Positions 8,163 to 17,205 of a stretch of 64,000 nt of DNA are shown here, one piece after another. The DNA is taken from assembly GCF_009830105.1 (NCBI RefSeq), contig NZ_WURB01000005.1, forward strand, positions 289,688 to 353,687, in the 5' to 3' direction. Origin of the DNA: Microvirga makkahensis (GTDB lineage Bacteria; Pseudomonadota; Alphaproteobacteria; Rhizobiales; Beijerinckiaceae). The translations under genes were made by a program, and so were the position numbers. Below the pieces are notes generated by a model. The model saw only the letters and a program-made list of their open reading frames with translations. It was not told the DNA's origin and made no database searches. Each line of letters starts with the position of its first letter. Positions within the stretch are counted from its first letter, which is position 1.

Positions 8163-9681
8163 TTCCGGCAGCGCCCGGCTCTCCGAGTCGGTATGGGCGC
8201 ATCTGCTCTATGTAACCGCCGTGGCCGCGCTCGCGGCCGCGCTACCACCGGAAGCCTACCGTGTAATCGGTGGCGGCTTTATTGGTACGATCGGCATCTT
8301 GGCGATATGGCGCTACGGTTGGGGGGGGCTACACTTTGCACGAGCTTTGGTCTACCGAAAAAAGGTCTTTCCGCATATGCGAAGGACTGCGGACGCCCTC
8401 ATCGGGCGACAGGCTCCCAATGCCTATCTGCTCATAACGACGTTCCGTATCGATAGCGCTGTCACGGCCAGAGTCTATAAGGCAGCGTTCGAGGCGGCTA
8501 TGGCCGCGCCGGGCAAGGTGACGGTCGTTGCTTCAATCGTCGAAGCGGCCGATCAAAGACTCGTCAAAGCTCTCTTCCGAAGCCTCTGCTCAAACCAGGA
8601 CAAGGTCGATCTCGTCGTCGTCAGAATTGCCGGAACTGGCAAGAGAGATGCGCTCGCCTATGGATTCAGAACAATCGCACGTCGCGGTCCTTCAAAGGAC
8701 GACGTTGTTGCTGTCATCGACGGGGACAGCATCATTCCTCGGGATCTCATACATAAATGTGCAGGGTTCTTTCTACACGACCCTCAGATCGGCGCATTGA
8801 CCACAGACGAAATGAGCGAGGTCCGAGGGAGCCGCATTTTCCAGGAATGGTATGCTCTGCGCTTTGCGCAACGGCATACTCTCATGTCGTCCATGGGCCT
8901 GTCGGAGCGGGTCCTGACATTGACCGGGCGCATGGCGATGTTTCGGGGCAGTATCATCTGCAATCCCAGTTTTATTCGGCAGGTGGAACTGGATTACATC
9001 GATCACTGGCGCTTGGGTCGTTTCAAGTTTTTGACGGGCGACGACAAATCGAGCTGGTTTTGGCTTCTGCGTAACGGCTACAAAATGATCTATGTTCCAG
9101 ATGTCGTCGTAATGACCGTTGAGGATCCGCCCGCGTCGAACTTCGTATCCGCAGCGGCGATGCTCATGGTGCGCTGGTTCGGAAACATGCTGCGCACCAA
9201 CTCGAGGGCTGTCGCCCTCGGACCTAACAGGATCGGGTTCTTCACATGGTGGGCCATTCTGGACCAGCGCATGTCCATGTGGACGTCCCTGGTCGGCGTT
9301 GCCGTCGCGATGATCGCGACATTCTTCATCAGCGGATACGCATTCCTGCTTTATGCATTGTGGATCCTGCTATCCCGTTATGTTCTGACGCTGTCTCTTC
9401 TCGCGGCTCGTCCAAGAGTGTCGGTCTTTTACCCATTCCTTCTCTACTTCAATCAGATCTTCGGATCGCTCATGAAGGTTCACATCACTTTCCGGTTGGA
9501 CCGTCAGAAGTGGACGCGGCAGAAGACCACGTCGAATAATCGGAACCTGAAGCGTCCGCTTATCGCGAGCAGCTTCATGTCAGCCTACATGCACACACTT
9601 TCCCTGGCAGCATTCCTGGCTCTTCTGGCTTGGAGCGTCGACGTACTCCCGACGCCTCGTCATCTGCTGCTGTTTCCGTGA
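8134..9681 (+). CDS. alg8: Alginate polymerase glycosyltransferase Alg8
   Basis: Family 2 glycosyltransferase of the inner membrane that polymerises mannuronate from GDP-mannuronate. About 515 residues. An N-terminal membrane segment (LLYVTAVAALAAALPPE) leads to a cytosolic catalytic domain with FVRIAGTGKRD-like VVRIAGTGKRDALAYGF, VAVIDGD (metal/nucleotide Asp), LTLTGRMAMFR and GRFKFLTGDDKSSWF, followed by C-terminal membrane helices and FRLDRQKWTRQ. These blocks match Alg8 over its whole length. I prefer the GTG start at 8134, preceded by AAGGTG, which overlaps algD; an ATG at 8083 would add 17 residues. Alg8 needs Alg44, encoded next, for activity. Confidence 0.95.
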   Translation: MTSIRESAGNSGSARLSESVWAHLLYVTAVAALAAALPPEAYRVIGGGFIGTIGILAIWRYGWGGLHFARALVYRKKVFPHMRRTADALIGRQAPNAYLLITTFRIDSAVTARVYKAAFEAAMAAPGKVTVVASIVEAADQRLVKALFRSLCSNQDKVDLVVVRIAGTGKRDALAYGFRTIARRGPSKDDVVAVIDGDSIIPRDLIHKCAGFFLHDPQIGALTTDEMSEVRGSRIFQEWYALRFAQRHTLMSSMGLSERVLTLTGRMAMFRGSIICNPSFIRQVELDYIDHWRLGRFKFLTGDDKSSWFWLLRNGYKMIYVPDVVVMTVEDPPASNFVSAAAMLMVRWFGNMLRTNSRAVALGPNRIGFFTWWAILDQRMSMWTSLVGVAVAMIATFFISGYAFLLYALWILLSRYVLTLSLLAARPRVSVFYPFLLYFNQIFGSLMKVHITFRLDRQKWTRQKTTSNNRNLKRPLIASSFMSAYMHTLSLAAFLALLAWSVDVLPTPRHLLLFP

Positions 9682-9709
9682 CCGGTAATTCCCAATGGAG
9701 AAACATGAA

Positions 9710-10912
9710 ATGTCGACGATTACGCACGAAGCTGAGGTTCAAAGACAGCATCCGCGTTATCGCTTGCCGATGAGATGCCTTCACATGGGAGCGCCGGTTT
9801 CCGTCATTGATCTGTCCGTCGGTGGAATTGGCGTGAGAAGCAGTGCGTTCGAATCCCGCCCCGGCAGTGTCGTGGATCTTACACTCGTCTTTCCCTTCAA
9901 CGGATATGATCTGACTCTGCCCGTGCGAGCGGAAGTGCGTTACGTCAATCAGGAACACGGCCGGATCGGGATGCGGTTCGTGGATGTTTCACCACGCCAG
10001 CACAATCTCCTCAGGTTTATTCTGAATGCGTATCTTTCAGGTGAAGTCGTAGATGCAGGCGATGTTCTGGATGTCGTATCCCGCAGAAACGAGGGTAAGA
10101 CTCGGGATGTTCCTCAACGTCCAAATCCGGAGGGGCTTGCTGCCAACCTGGCCTATTATGGGCGCAGCGTCGCAGGATATGGTTTCATCGCGGCCGCGAC
10201 GCTGTTGCTGGCCGGCTTCATCGGCACGGGTGTGTTTCAGCGGATGTACATCATCCCTGCTCAATCTGCTCTGATCACCACCGATCTTGTCACGGTTCCT
10301 GCCCCATCGAGCGGTCAGGTGACCTTTATCGCAGCCGGCAACGAAGTACAGGCAGGTGAACCATTGCTCACCATACAGGGAGCGCAGGGAACCAGCAGCA
10401 TTGTGATCGACAGTCCTTGTGACTGCTTCATTCAGGCGCGCTACAGCCGCACCTCGAGCTTCGTGCGGGAAGGGGCTCAGATCCTCGTTCTGCGCGAAAA
10501 GACGAGCATGCCCTATATCACGGCGAGCATCCCACAAAGCGAAGTTCTGCGCTTCTACCGTGGTGCAAGAGCAGTCATCGAGTATGCCGACGGTACGCTC
10601 GTCCGCGATGTGCAGATCGAGCCGATGCCCACCTTCTCAGACGACGACGCCAGCGTGAGACGATTCCTCGTCAAGCTCGCACCGGGACGAGAGCTGGATG
10701 ATGCCGCAATCGGTCAGCCGGTGTCCGTCGTGTTCAATACGTTCTCAGGGTCGGCGATTGGTGCCGCCGCAGGAAAGGTCAATGCCGGCCTGAATTGGGT
10801 CGGCGATGAGATTGCCTCGCTTTTTGGCCAGAAGAGGGAGGAAAAGAGCGCATATAAGGCTGAGCAACGGCCCGATGCGCATGACGGCAAGCAGGTCGCG
10901 AACCTCAAATAA
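9710..10912 (+). CDS. alg44: PilZ c-di-GMP receptor and polymerase partner Alg44
   Basis: 400 residues. A cytosolic PilZ domain carries both c-di-GMP motifs: RxxxR as RQHPR (Arg12, Arg16) and DxSxxG as DLSVGG (Asp34, Ser36). One membrane helix follows (about 145-165, FIAAATLLLAGFIGTGVF). The periplasmic part resembles an HlyD/membrane-fusion barrel (VPAPSSGQVTFIAAGNEVQAGEPL). This is the architecture of Alg44, which activates Alg8 when c-di-GMP binds. The start at 9710 has GGAG nine bases upstream; an ATG at 9695 lacks a site. The short gap after alg8 fits co-transcription. The intact motifs predict post-translational control by c-di-GMP. Confidence 0.94.
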   Translation: MSTITHEAEVQRQHPRYRLPMRCLHMGAPVSVIDLSVGGIGVRSSAFESRPGSVVDLTLVFPFNGYDLTLPVRAEVRYVNQEHGRIGMRFVDVSPRQHNLLRFILNAYLSGEVVDAGDVLDVVSRRNEGKTRDVPQRPNPEGLAANLAYYGRSVAGYGFIAAATLLLAGFIGTGVFQRMYIIPAQSALITTDLVTVPAPSSGQVTFIAAGNEVQAGEPLLTIQGAQGTSSIVIDSPCDCFIQARYSRTSSFVREGAQILVLREKTSMPYITASIPQSEVLRFYRGARAVIEYADGTLVRDVQIEPMPTFSDDDASVRRFLVKLAPGRELDDAAIGQPVSVVFNTFSGSAIGAAAGKVNAGLNWVGDEIASLFGQKREEKSAYKAEQRPDAHDGKQVANLK

Positions 10913-10968
10913 CTCAAGTTCGTCGCTGGGGAATGCATGGACTGACGTGTCGAAACAGGAGATAAACA

Positions 10969-12387
10969 ATGGACAATATCATTCCCGTGCTGATGTGCGG
11001 AGGGTCGGGGACACGCTTGTGGCCGGTCTCGAGGGCCAGCGAGCCCAAGCAGTTTCATGCGCTGTCCGGTGAGAGGAGCCTCTTTCAGCAAACGGTGCAA
11101 CGCTTCCGTACCGAGCTCTACGCAGAACCACTCGTCATCGTGAACAATAACCATCGCGACCTCGCGCTGCGAGAGATCGGAGAGCTCCATTCCGGTCCTG
11201 TACGCCTGCTTGTCGAACCGTGCGTCCGCAGCACCGCGCCTGCGATCGCCGCCGCCGCTGCCTTGATCGCGGAGGAAGATCCGGACCGTCTGATGCTGGT
11301 CGCTCCTAGCGATCACCTCATCGAGAAAGCCGATGTGTTTTCCGATGCCGTAAGCCAGGGAGCGCAGGCGGCCCGTCAGGGTCAGATTGTTCTATTCGGG
11401 ATCCGCCCGACCCACGCCGAGACCGGGTTCGGATACATCGATATCGGAGAACCTTTCGACGATCTCAGCTTCAAGGTGGCTGGTTTTGTTGAGAAGCCCA
11501 AACGATCTGCGGCGGAAGCGCTCCTAGCAGGTGGACACCATCTGTGGAACAGCGGAATTTTCATGTTCACCGCGCGCACGATCATGGCAGAACTTGAGCA
11601 ATATGCACCGGACGTCATGACCTGCGCTCGACGGGCTGTGAGCACGGCCCACCGCAGCAATGATACCATTCGCCTTTCCGCGGAGTTTGATACGGCTCCA
11701 GCGATCTCCATCGACTATGCGGTCATGGAGAAGAGCGACCGGCTTGTATGCGTTCCGGTTTCACCCAACTGGCGTGATCTCGGGTCGTGGTCGTCTCTCT
11801 GGGATGTCGGATCGAAGGACACCAATGGCAACGTCGCACGCGGCGACACGATCCTGCACGATGTCCGCAATAGCTATGTTCATGGGGGATCGCGGCTTGT
11901 GGCGGTGATGGGCGTCGAGAAGATCGTGGTGGTCGATACCGCCGACGCGGTTCTCATCAGCTCCCTTGACCAAGCTCAGAATGTCGGCCGGCTCGCAGTG
12001 GAGTTAGCGTCCTCAAAGCGGCCTGAGGCCAACCTCCATCGCAAGGTTCGCAGGCCTTGGGGATCCTACGAGTGCTTGAGGCAGGGCGAAGGCTTCCAGG
12101 TCAAGCACATTATCGTCGACGTGGCAGGACGATTGTCGCTTCAGTACCACCACCATCGCTCGGAGCACTGGACCGTCGTGTCTGGAACGGCCCGGGTCAC
12201 GGTCGGAGAAAGAGTCTTCGTGATGACGGCCAACGAATCCGTCTACATCCCGAAAGGTGACGTGCACCGTTTGGAGAATGTGGGTGATGATGAACTTCAC
12301 CTGATCGAGGTTCAGTGCGGCAGCTATCTGGGGGAAGACGACATCGTCCGTCTGGAGGATCAATATGATCGTATCGTCGCGATCTGA
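10969..12387 (+). CDS. algA: Mannose-1-phosphate guanylyltransferase / mannose-6-phosphate isomerase (AlgA)
   Basis: Bifunctional enzyme of 472 residues supplying GDP-mannose: it isomerises fructose-6-P to mannose-6-P and transfers GMP to mannose-1-P. The N-terminal nucleotidyltransferase has MCGGSGTRLWPVSR and FVEKPKR. The C-terminal type II PMI cupin has LSLQYHHHRSEHW and ESVYIPKGDVHRLEN. The phosphomannomutase step between the two (AlgC) is not in this window. AGGAGA sits eight bases before the ATG. In Pseudomonas algA is the last gene of the operon; here it is fourth. It overlaps the next gene by 23 bases. The family also includes XanB/ManC, but the context fixes the role. Confidence 0.94.
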   Translation: MDNIIPVLMCGGSGTRLWPVSRASEPKQFHALSGERSLFQQTVQRFRTELYAEPLVIVNNNHRDLALREIGELHSGPVRLLVEPCVRSTAPAIAAAAALIAEEDPDRLMLVAPSDHLIEKADVFSDAVSQGAQAARQGQIVLFGIRPTHAETGFGYIDIGEPFDDLSFKVAGFVEKPKRSAAEALLAGGHHLWNSGIFMFTARTIMAELEQYAPDVMTCARRAVSTAHRSNDTIRLSAEFDTAPAISIDYAVMEKSDRLVCVPVSPNWRDLGSWSSLWDVGSKDTNGNVARGDTILHDVRNSYVHGGSRLVAVMGVEKIVVVDTADAVLISSLDQAQNVGRLAVELASSKRPEANLHRKVRRPWGSYECLRQGEGFQVKHIIVDVAGRLSLQYHHHRSEHWTVVSGTARVTVGERVFVMTANESVYIPKGDVHRLENVGDDELHLIEVQCGSYLGEDDIVRLEDQYDRIVAI

Positions 12388-15300
12388 TCGCCGGTGCCGG
12401 TTGCAGCGCCTAGCGATCGTCGTGCTCTCTCTCGTCCTGAGCTCAGGAGTCTGGGCTCAGGAGACCGGCGAGATCTCGCGTCTGGCAGAGGAGGCGCGAC
12501 AGGCATTCGTCTCTGCGGAGCAGGGGACATCTCCTAAGCAGAGAGTCGGAATGTATCAGGTGGCGCTGGCACGGATCCGACTTCTCGAGAAATTCGCCGG
12601 GTCTGATAATTCAGGGTCGGCTGAATTGCGGGATGGGGCGCGTATGGCACTCAACCGGCTGGCGGACGATGGGTTGACCCACGACATGCTGGGAGCCCTG
12701 TTGCTTCAGGCCTCTCTGGCTGATCTAAGCGCCGGCCAATCCGCTGCGGACAGAACCGAGCTCGGTGTCACGCTCCATCATCTCGCCAGCGGGCAAAGAA
12801 TGCCGGAGTATCGCGCGGCTGCCTTCATTGAGGTGGGATACGCCTACAGCAAGATCGGTGTGTCGGATCGAGCGTTGAGATACGCCGCACTTGCACTTGA
12901 AGCGGCCAAGTCCATTCCCGGTCCAGGCGAGCAATCAGGGGCCTACAACGCAGTCTCCCGTCTCGCTGCGAATCTCGGGTCCACGGGCTTCGCCCTTGCC
13001 GACCGAGCCGTCGGGCTCATCCCGCGCCCGAGAGACCGTGCTCATGCGCGACAAGATCTAGCTCTTGCAAAGCTGAGGGGATCGCCATGGCAGAAAGCCT
13101 CGAAGGAGCAGCTCTCTGCCGAGGCGCGGAAACGCCTAACAGCGGGTGATATCAGCGGCAGTCTTCAACTGGCGCTTGCGCTGCCGGGAAGTGACGAGCA
13201 GGAGAAGCTGCTGAACGAGCTCCTGTCTGGAGGCATCGAGCGCCAGGATTATGAAGCCGCTGTCGCAGTTGCCCAGAGCTTCTACAGTGGCAGTGACCAA
13301 CAGAAGGCGCTCGCGTCGATCGTGAGGGCGCTCGCAAGTAAAGGAGTTCCGCTGCAATCCGCAGCCGTTCTTCAATCCATGCAAGAAGGGTCGGCGAAGA
13401 TCGCGGCCCAATTGGCGATCGGAAGCGAGCTGGCACGCGCAGGCTATGGCAAGATGGCGGAGCAGCTTTTCGGGCAAGCTCTTCAGAGCGCCGAAAAATC
13501 TGACAAGGCCGCTCAGGTGGTGATATGGCCTGAAGTGGTTCGCGCGATGACTCGCGCCGAGCGTTTCGATGAGGCTCTACGTTATGCCAAACGTCTCGAG
13601 CCCAGCGCCGAGACATCATCCGCCCTCGGCGATCTTGCAAAGCGGCTGGCCGACAGCAACCGTATCGCAGAAGCCTATGATCTGCTGCCTCGGATCGAGC
13701 AGCAGGAGGACCGATCTCATGCGCTCAGCGGAATCGGACGAGCCAAGGCTCAGTCAGGAGATTCGGCCGGAGCCCTGCAGATCAGCAATGACCTGACGGA
13801 TCCCGAAGATGTCGGACGTGTTCTCTCCGCAGTGGTCGAGTCCCACTCACAATCTGGCAGGTTCACCGAAGCGGTTGCCCTTGCCGCACGGATCCGGGAT
13901 GCGGATTACCAAGTAGAAGCTTGGGTCGATATTGCCCGACTGGCTCGCAAGAAGAACGAGGAGACGACAAGCGAGCATGCCTACAGTGAGGCGATCCGTA
14001 TCGCTGAGGCGCAGCAGAACCGCGACAGGGACAAGGCCTATTACAAGATCGTAAAGTCGTTGTCGGATCTTGGCGACAGGGCACGGGCGATCGAACTGAA
14101 GCAGCGCATCATCGACGACGAGGTCCGGACTCGGGCTGATCAAGCGCTCGCCAAGGCCGCTGCCAAACAGGCTGTGGAGCAGAAGAAGCGCAGCAGCCTG
14201 CCGGACCCCGTTCGCGAGCGCAGCTTCAGCACGGCGCTGCGTGACGAGGACAAGCAGGACATTGCCCTTGAACTCGTCGGGCTCCCGAACGGTGTCATTC
14301 TTGCTTCCGACCTCATTCGCACGATCCGCGACGACAGGGCCCGTGGTGCCGCGTTCCGCCGTCTCGCCGAGGCTCAGATGGCAGCACTGTCCGCCTCTGT
14401 CGCCGATAATCCGGGAGAACTCGACGATAACGCCGAGAGCATCACTCGGGATCCTGCTGAGGAGGGCGAGCTCGGAAGAGAGCGTCGGACCAGGAAGGGC
14501 TTGGTCGTGGCCTCTGTGGAGAATGAGGCTGAGACGGTCAGCCGCAGGCCCATATCTCAGAGCTTCCTGAGAGCTTCCGATGTTCGCGCCACGGTTCCAT
14601 GGCCTTCCGGGGCAGTCGTCGGCGTGACCTTTGCGAACTACAATCTCTACGTATCCAAGTTCCTGGACGAGGGCCCCAGCGGAGATACTCGCATCGAGCA
14701 GGCCGTGCGCTACCAGGGAACGCCTGCACCGCGCATCATTGTCGTGCAATCCGGTGTCACGACTTTGGGAATGCTCGCCAGGCAACTGCGGGGGACCCAG
14801 GACCAGGATCTGATTGCCCTTGAGGCTGATGTTCTCATCCTGCGAGCACCTGTGTTCGTTGCTCCGGGTGCTCGTCTCATTCTCTCGCGCTTGGATGTTC
14901 CTTCGTATCGCCTCAGCGCGGGTGCCGGAGCGTTCATCGCCAGCGCCGGTGAGCTTCAGGCCGTCGATGCGGAAATCGTCGGCTATGATGAAGAATCCGG
15001 GCAACCGGCCTGGTCGGACACAAGTCGCGTCCACAATTTTCGCCCGTTCCTTCTCAGCTGGGGCGATGGGCGCATGGATGTTGCGGGATCACTTCTGACA
15101 GCCCTTGGATACGAGAATTCGAAGTCGTTCGGCCTGTCCTACTCGTCTGGACCTATCCGTATTGCCCAAATTCGCGACCAGGCGCGTGCGACTGGTCACG
15201 TCGTCGACAACGTATTCCGCAATTTGCATTTCGGATTCTACTCCTACGAGGCCGAGAGCATCCATATCGTCGGTAACGAGTACGTCGACAACGTCGTCTA

Positions 15301-16099
15301 CGGCCTCGATCCTCATGACCGGACAGGTAAGCTGACGATTGCGCTAAACACTACGTATGGCACAATGTCCAAGCACGGCATCATCATCTCGCGTGAGGTG
15401 GATGATAGCACCATCGCCGGAAATCTTAGCTTCGACAATGTCGGATCCGGTATCATGCTGGATCGCGACAGCTCAAACAACATCGTGCATGCAAACAGCG
15501 CATTTGATAACGGGCAGGATGGCATCACGCTGTTTGAAAGCTCGTGCAACCTGATCAGCAACAACAGCCTCATGGCCAACAAGCGTGATGGCTTGAAAGT
15601 TCGAAACAGCTTCGACATTGGCGCCTACGACAATCGCATCGAAGCGAATGGCGCTGCAGGTGTGAGCGCCTATGTGGCGAACCTGCTTGAGACCAAGAGC
15701 GGTGAAACACGCGACTTCAAGATGGATCCATACGATGCCGTGACGAGCATCTCGCTGAGGCGCAATTTGATTTCGTCAAACGGGAGCGGAATCTCTGCTC
15801 AAGGCGCGTCGGGCCTGGCCATGTTCTCCAACAAATTTGTGAAGCAATCTCGCCGCTTGTTCGGGGGCGACCTGCGAGGTTTGGAGGGTCCTGTCCTCCA
15901 ATCGTCGAGGGCCAGCACGTTGATTGCAAGCACGTGCCGCCCCGCGAGGCCCGTCGTCGCCTGCCGCCTGCGCGAGCAGGGATACTTCGAGGGCAGCGCA
16001 GAGGTCCACATCTTTGACCCTCAGGCCAGCACCGACTGTACCTCTTCCGACGGAAGCGTTCAGCAGCGCGCCTTCAGCAGCACCTCTCAAGGGACATAG
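12365..16099 (+). CDS. algG: Helical-repeat protein fused to AlgG mannuronan C5-epimerase
   Basis: 1244 residues. A signal peptide (cleavage near SGVWAQE, about residue 30) precedes about 600 residues of alpha-helical TPR-like repeats of roughly 32-36 residues. A charged linker follows, then a C-terminal AlgG module (about 770-1180) with the parallel beta-helix pattern. Catalytic features are intact: YGLDPHD (Asp982, His984) and HGIIISREV (Arg1010), 26 residues apart as in Pseudomonas AlgG (His319/Arg345). AlgG epimerises mannuronate in the periplasm and belongs to the export complex. Classical AlgG lacks this long N-terminus; here it may supply the scaffold role of AlgK. GGAGG lies eight bases or so before the ATG, inside algA. 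Confidence 0.92.
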   Translation: MIVSSRSDRRCRLQRLAIVVLSLVLSSGVWAQETGEISRLAEEARQAFVSAEQGTSPKQRVGMYQVALARIRLLEKFAGSDNSGSAELRDGARMALNRLADDGLTHDMLGALLLQASLADLSAGQSAADRTELGVTLHHLASGQRMPEYRAAAFIEVGYAYSKIGVSDRALRYAALALEAAKSIPGPGEQSGAYNAVSRLAANLGSTGFALADRAVGLIPRPRDRAHARQDLALAKLRGSPWQKASKEQLSAEARKRLTAGDISGSLQLALALPGSDEQEKLLNELLSGGIERQDYEAAVAVAQSFYSGSDQQKALASIVRALASKGVPLQSAAVLQSMQEGSAKIAAQLAIGSELARAGYGKMAEQLFGQALQSAEKSDKAAQVVIWPEVVRAMTRAERFDEALRYAKRLEPSAETSSALGDLAKRLADSNRIAEAYDLLPRIEQQEDRSHALSGIGRAKAQSGDSAGALQISNDLTDPEDVGRVLSAVVESHSQSGRFTEAVALAARIRDADYQVEAWVDIARLARKKNEETTSEHAYSEAIRIAEAQQNRDRDKAYYKIVKSLSDLGDRARAIELKQRIIDDEVRTRADQALAKAAAKQAVEQKKRSSLPDPVRERSFSTALRDEDKQDIALELVGLPNGVILASDLIRTIRDDRARGAAFRRLAEAQMAALSASVADNPGELDDNAESITRDPAEEGELGRERRTRKGLVVASVENEAETVSRRPISQSFLRASDVRATVPWPSGAVVGVTFANYNLYVSKFLDEGPSGDTRIEQAVRYQGTPAPRIIVVQSGVTTLGMLARQLRGTQDQDLIALEADVLILRAPVFVAPGARLILSRLDVPSYRLSAGAGAFIASAGELQAVDAEIVGYDEESGQPAWSDTSRVHNFRPFLLSWGDGRMDVAGSLLTALGYENSKSFGLSYSSGPIRIAQIRDQARATGHVVDNVFRNLHFGFYSYEAESIHIVGNEYVDNVVYGLDPHDRTGKLTIALNTTYGTMSKHGIIISREVDDSTIAGNLSFDNVGSGIMLDRDSSNNIVHANSAFDNGQDGITLFESSCNLISNNSLMANKRDGLKVRNSFDIGAYDNRIEANGAAGVSAYVANLLETKSGETRDFKMDPYDAVTSISLRRNLISSNGSGISAQGASGLAMFSNKFVKQSRRLFGGDLRGLEGPVLQSSRASTLIASTCRPARPVVACRLREQGYFEGSAEVHIFDPQASTDCTSSDGSVQQRAFSSTSQGT

Positions 16100-16107
16100 C
16101 GGCCAGC

Positions 16108-17205
16108 ATGAAGCATATTCTCGCGATTCTGATCCTCAGCGTCATCACCACCGGTTCCTCATTCGCTCAAGCGAGGATGACAGGTGTCTTGGATGTGGAG
16201 CAGCGCCGCGCTGCTCTCGCACAATCTGCCTTCGCCAGCATTCGTGCGGCGTGCCTTGCCATTCCGCGCGAGGCATCCTGGACGACACTCAAGCCCATCG
16301 CCGCACTGAAGGCGACTGAAGGATATGGGACGGATGGCTCAGCCAATGATTATGCCTGGGCGGTCATGGTACTGACGGGGCGCGCACTTGCCGGAGACGT
16401 GCAATCAGAAACATCTCTCCGCGATCTTCTGCTCAACTGGGCGAAGGCTAACGCCTTTGCTCGTACGGAAGTCGAGAACGACGCCTATTACGCCTTAAAG
16501 CGCGTGCTTCTGCCGACTGTTGTTGGATACTCGATTATCCAGGGCGGTCTCGATGACGAGCAACGACGGGTCATCGCGGCATGGATCGATCCTCTCGTTC
16601 GTAAAGTCGATCATATCTTTGATGGTTCCGTTGATCACAACAACCACCGTTACCTGACTGACAGCGTTCTTATGGCCTGGGGGGCAGTGGCAGGTGATGA
16701 GGCGCTCTATTCCAAAGGTATCGAACGCTATCGCGCCATTCTCGCGGAGGCGCGAGCCGATGGCAGCCTGCCGCTTGAGACGCGACGTGGGGCGCGAGCT
16801 CTGTGGTATATGCGGCAATCTCTTTCCAGCATGACCGTGATTGCGGAGATTGCGGCAGCGCGGGGCACAGACCTTTATGCGCTGAGTCATAACGACGTTA
16901 CGTATGACCGGGTCCTATCCTATACTCTCAACGGGATCACTGAGCCGCGGATCGTTCTGGCGTACGCTTCAGAGAACTACATCCCCGGTGATGAATCCGA
17001 CTTCCGCAAGGCTGACCTGGGCTTCCTCGCCAAGCGTGGGCATGGACGCCATTACATGGCGTGGGTGGAGCCGGTTGTTGCGCGGGATCGGGGTGGTTTG
17101 GCGACGCGAAGACTGAAGGCTCTCTTCGCTCGGAGCATCAAGAACGAAAGGCCCTTGATCGATGAATTTGCCGGCGGCAATGCGACTTGCATCTGGGGAC
17201 GCTGA
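16108..17205 (+). CDS. algL: Periplasmic alginate lyase (AlgL, PL5 family)
   Basis: 365 residues with a signal peptide (VITTGSSFAQA, cleavage near residue 21). The alpha-toroid lyase motifs are present: DHNNHRYL (Asn179, His180) and GSLPLETRRGARALWY (Arg227, Tyr234). These give the Asn/His/Arg/Tyr set of A1-III/AlgL lyases with the correct 7-residue Arg-Tyr spacing. The usual NNHSYW is NNHRYL here, and the HNY after the Tyr is MRQ, so this is a divergent member. AlgL cleaves polymannuronate by beta-elimination and clears polymer misdirected to the periplasm. The gene starts 8 bases after algG and overlaps the next gene by one base. Confidence 0.88.
   Translation: MKHILAILILSVITTGSSFAQARMTGVLDVEQRRAALAQSAFASIRAACLAIPREASWTTLKPIAALKATEGYGTDGSANDYAWAVMVLTGRALAGDVQSETSLRDLLLNWAKANAFARTEVENDAYYALKRVLLPTVVGYSIIQGGLDDEQRRVIAAWIDPLVRKVDHIFDGSVDHNNHRYLTDSVLMAWGAVAGDEALYSKGIERYRAILAEARADGSLPLETRRGARALWYMRQSLSSMTVIAEIAAARGTDLYALSHNDVTYDRVLSYTLNGITEPRIVLAYASENYIPGDESDFRKADLGFLAKRGHGRHYMAWVEPVVARDRGGLATRRLKALFARSIKNERPLIDEFAGGNATCIWGR

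Noticed and set aside
13847..15034. A 395-residue minus-strand frame inside the AlgG fusion gene
   Set aside because: Lies across the repeat/AlgG junction on the opposite strand; the plus-strand product has signal peptide, repeats and catalytic motifs.
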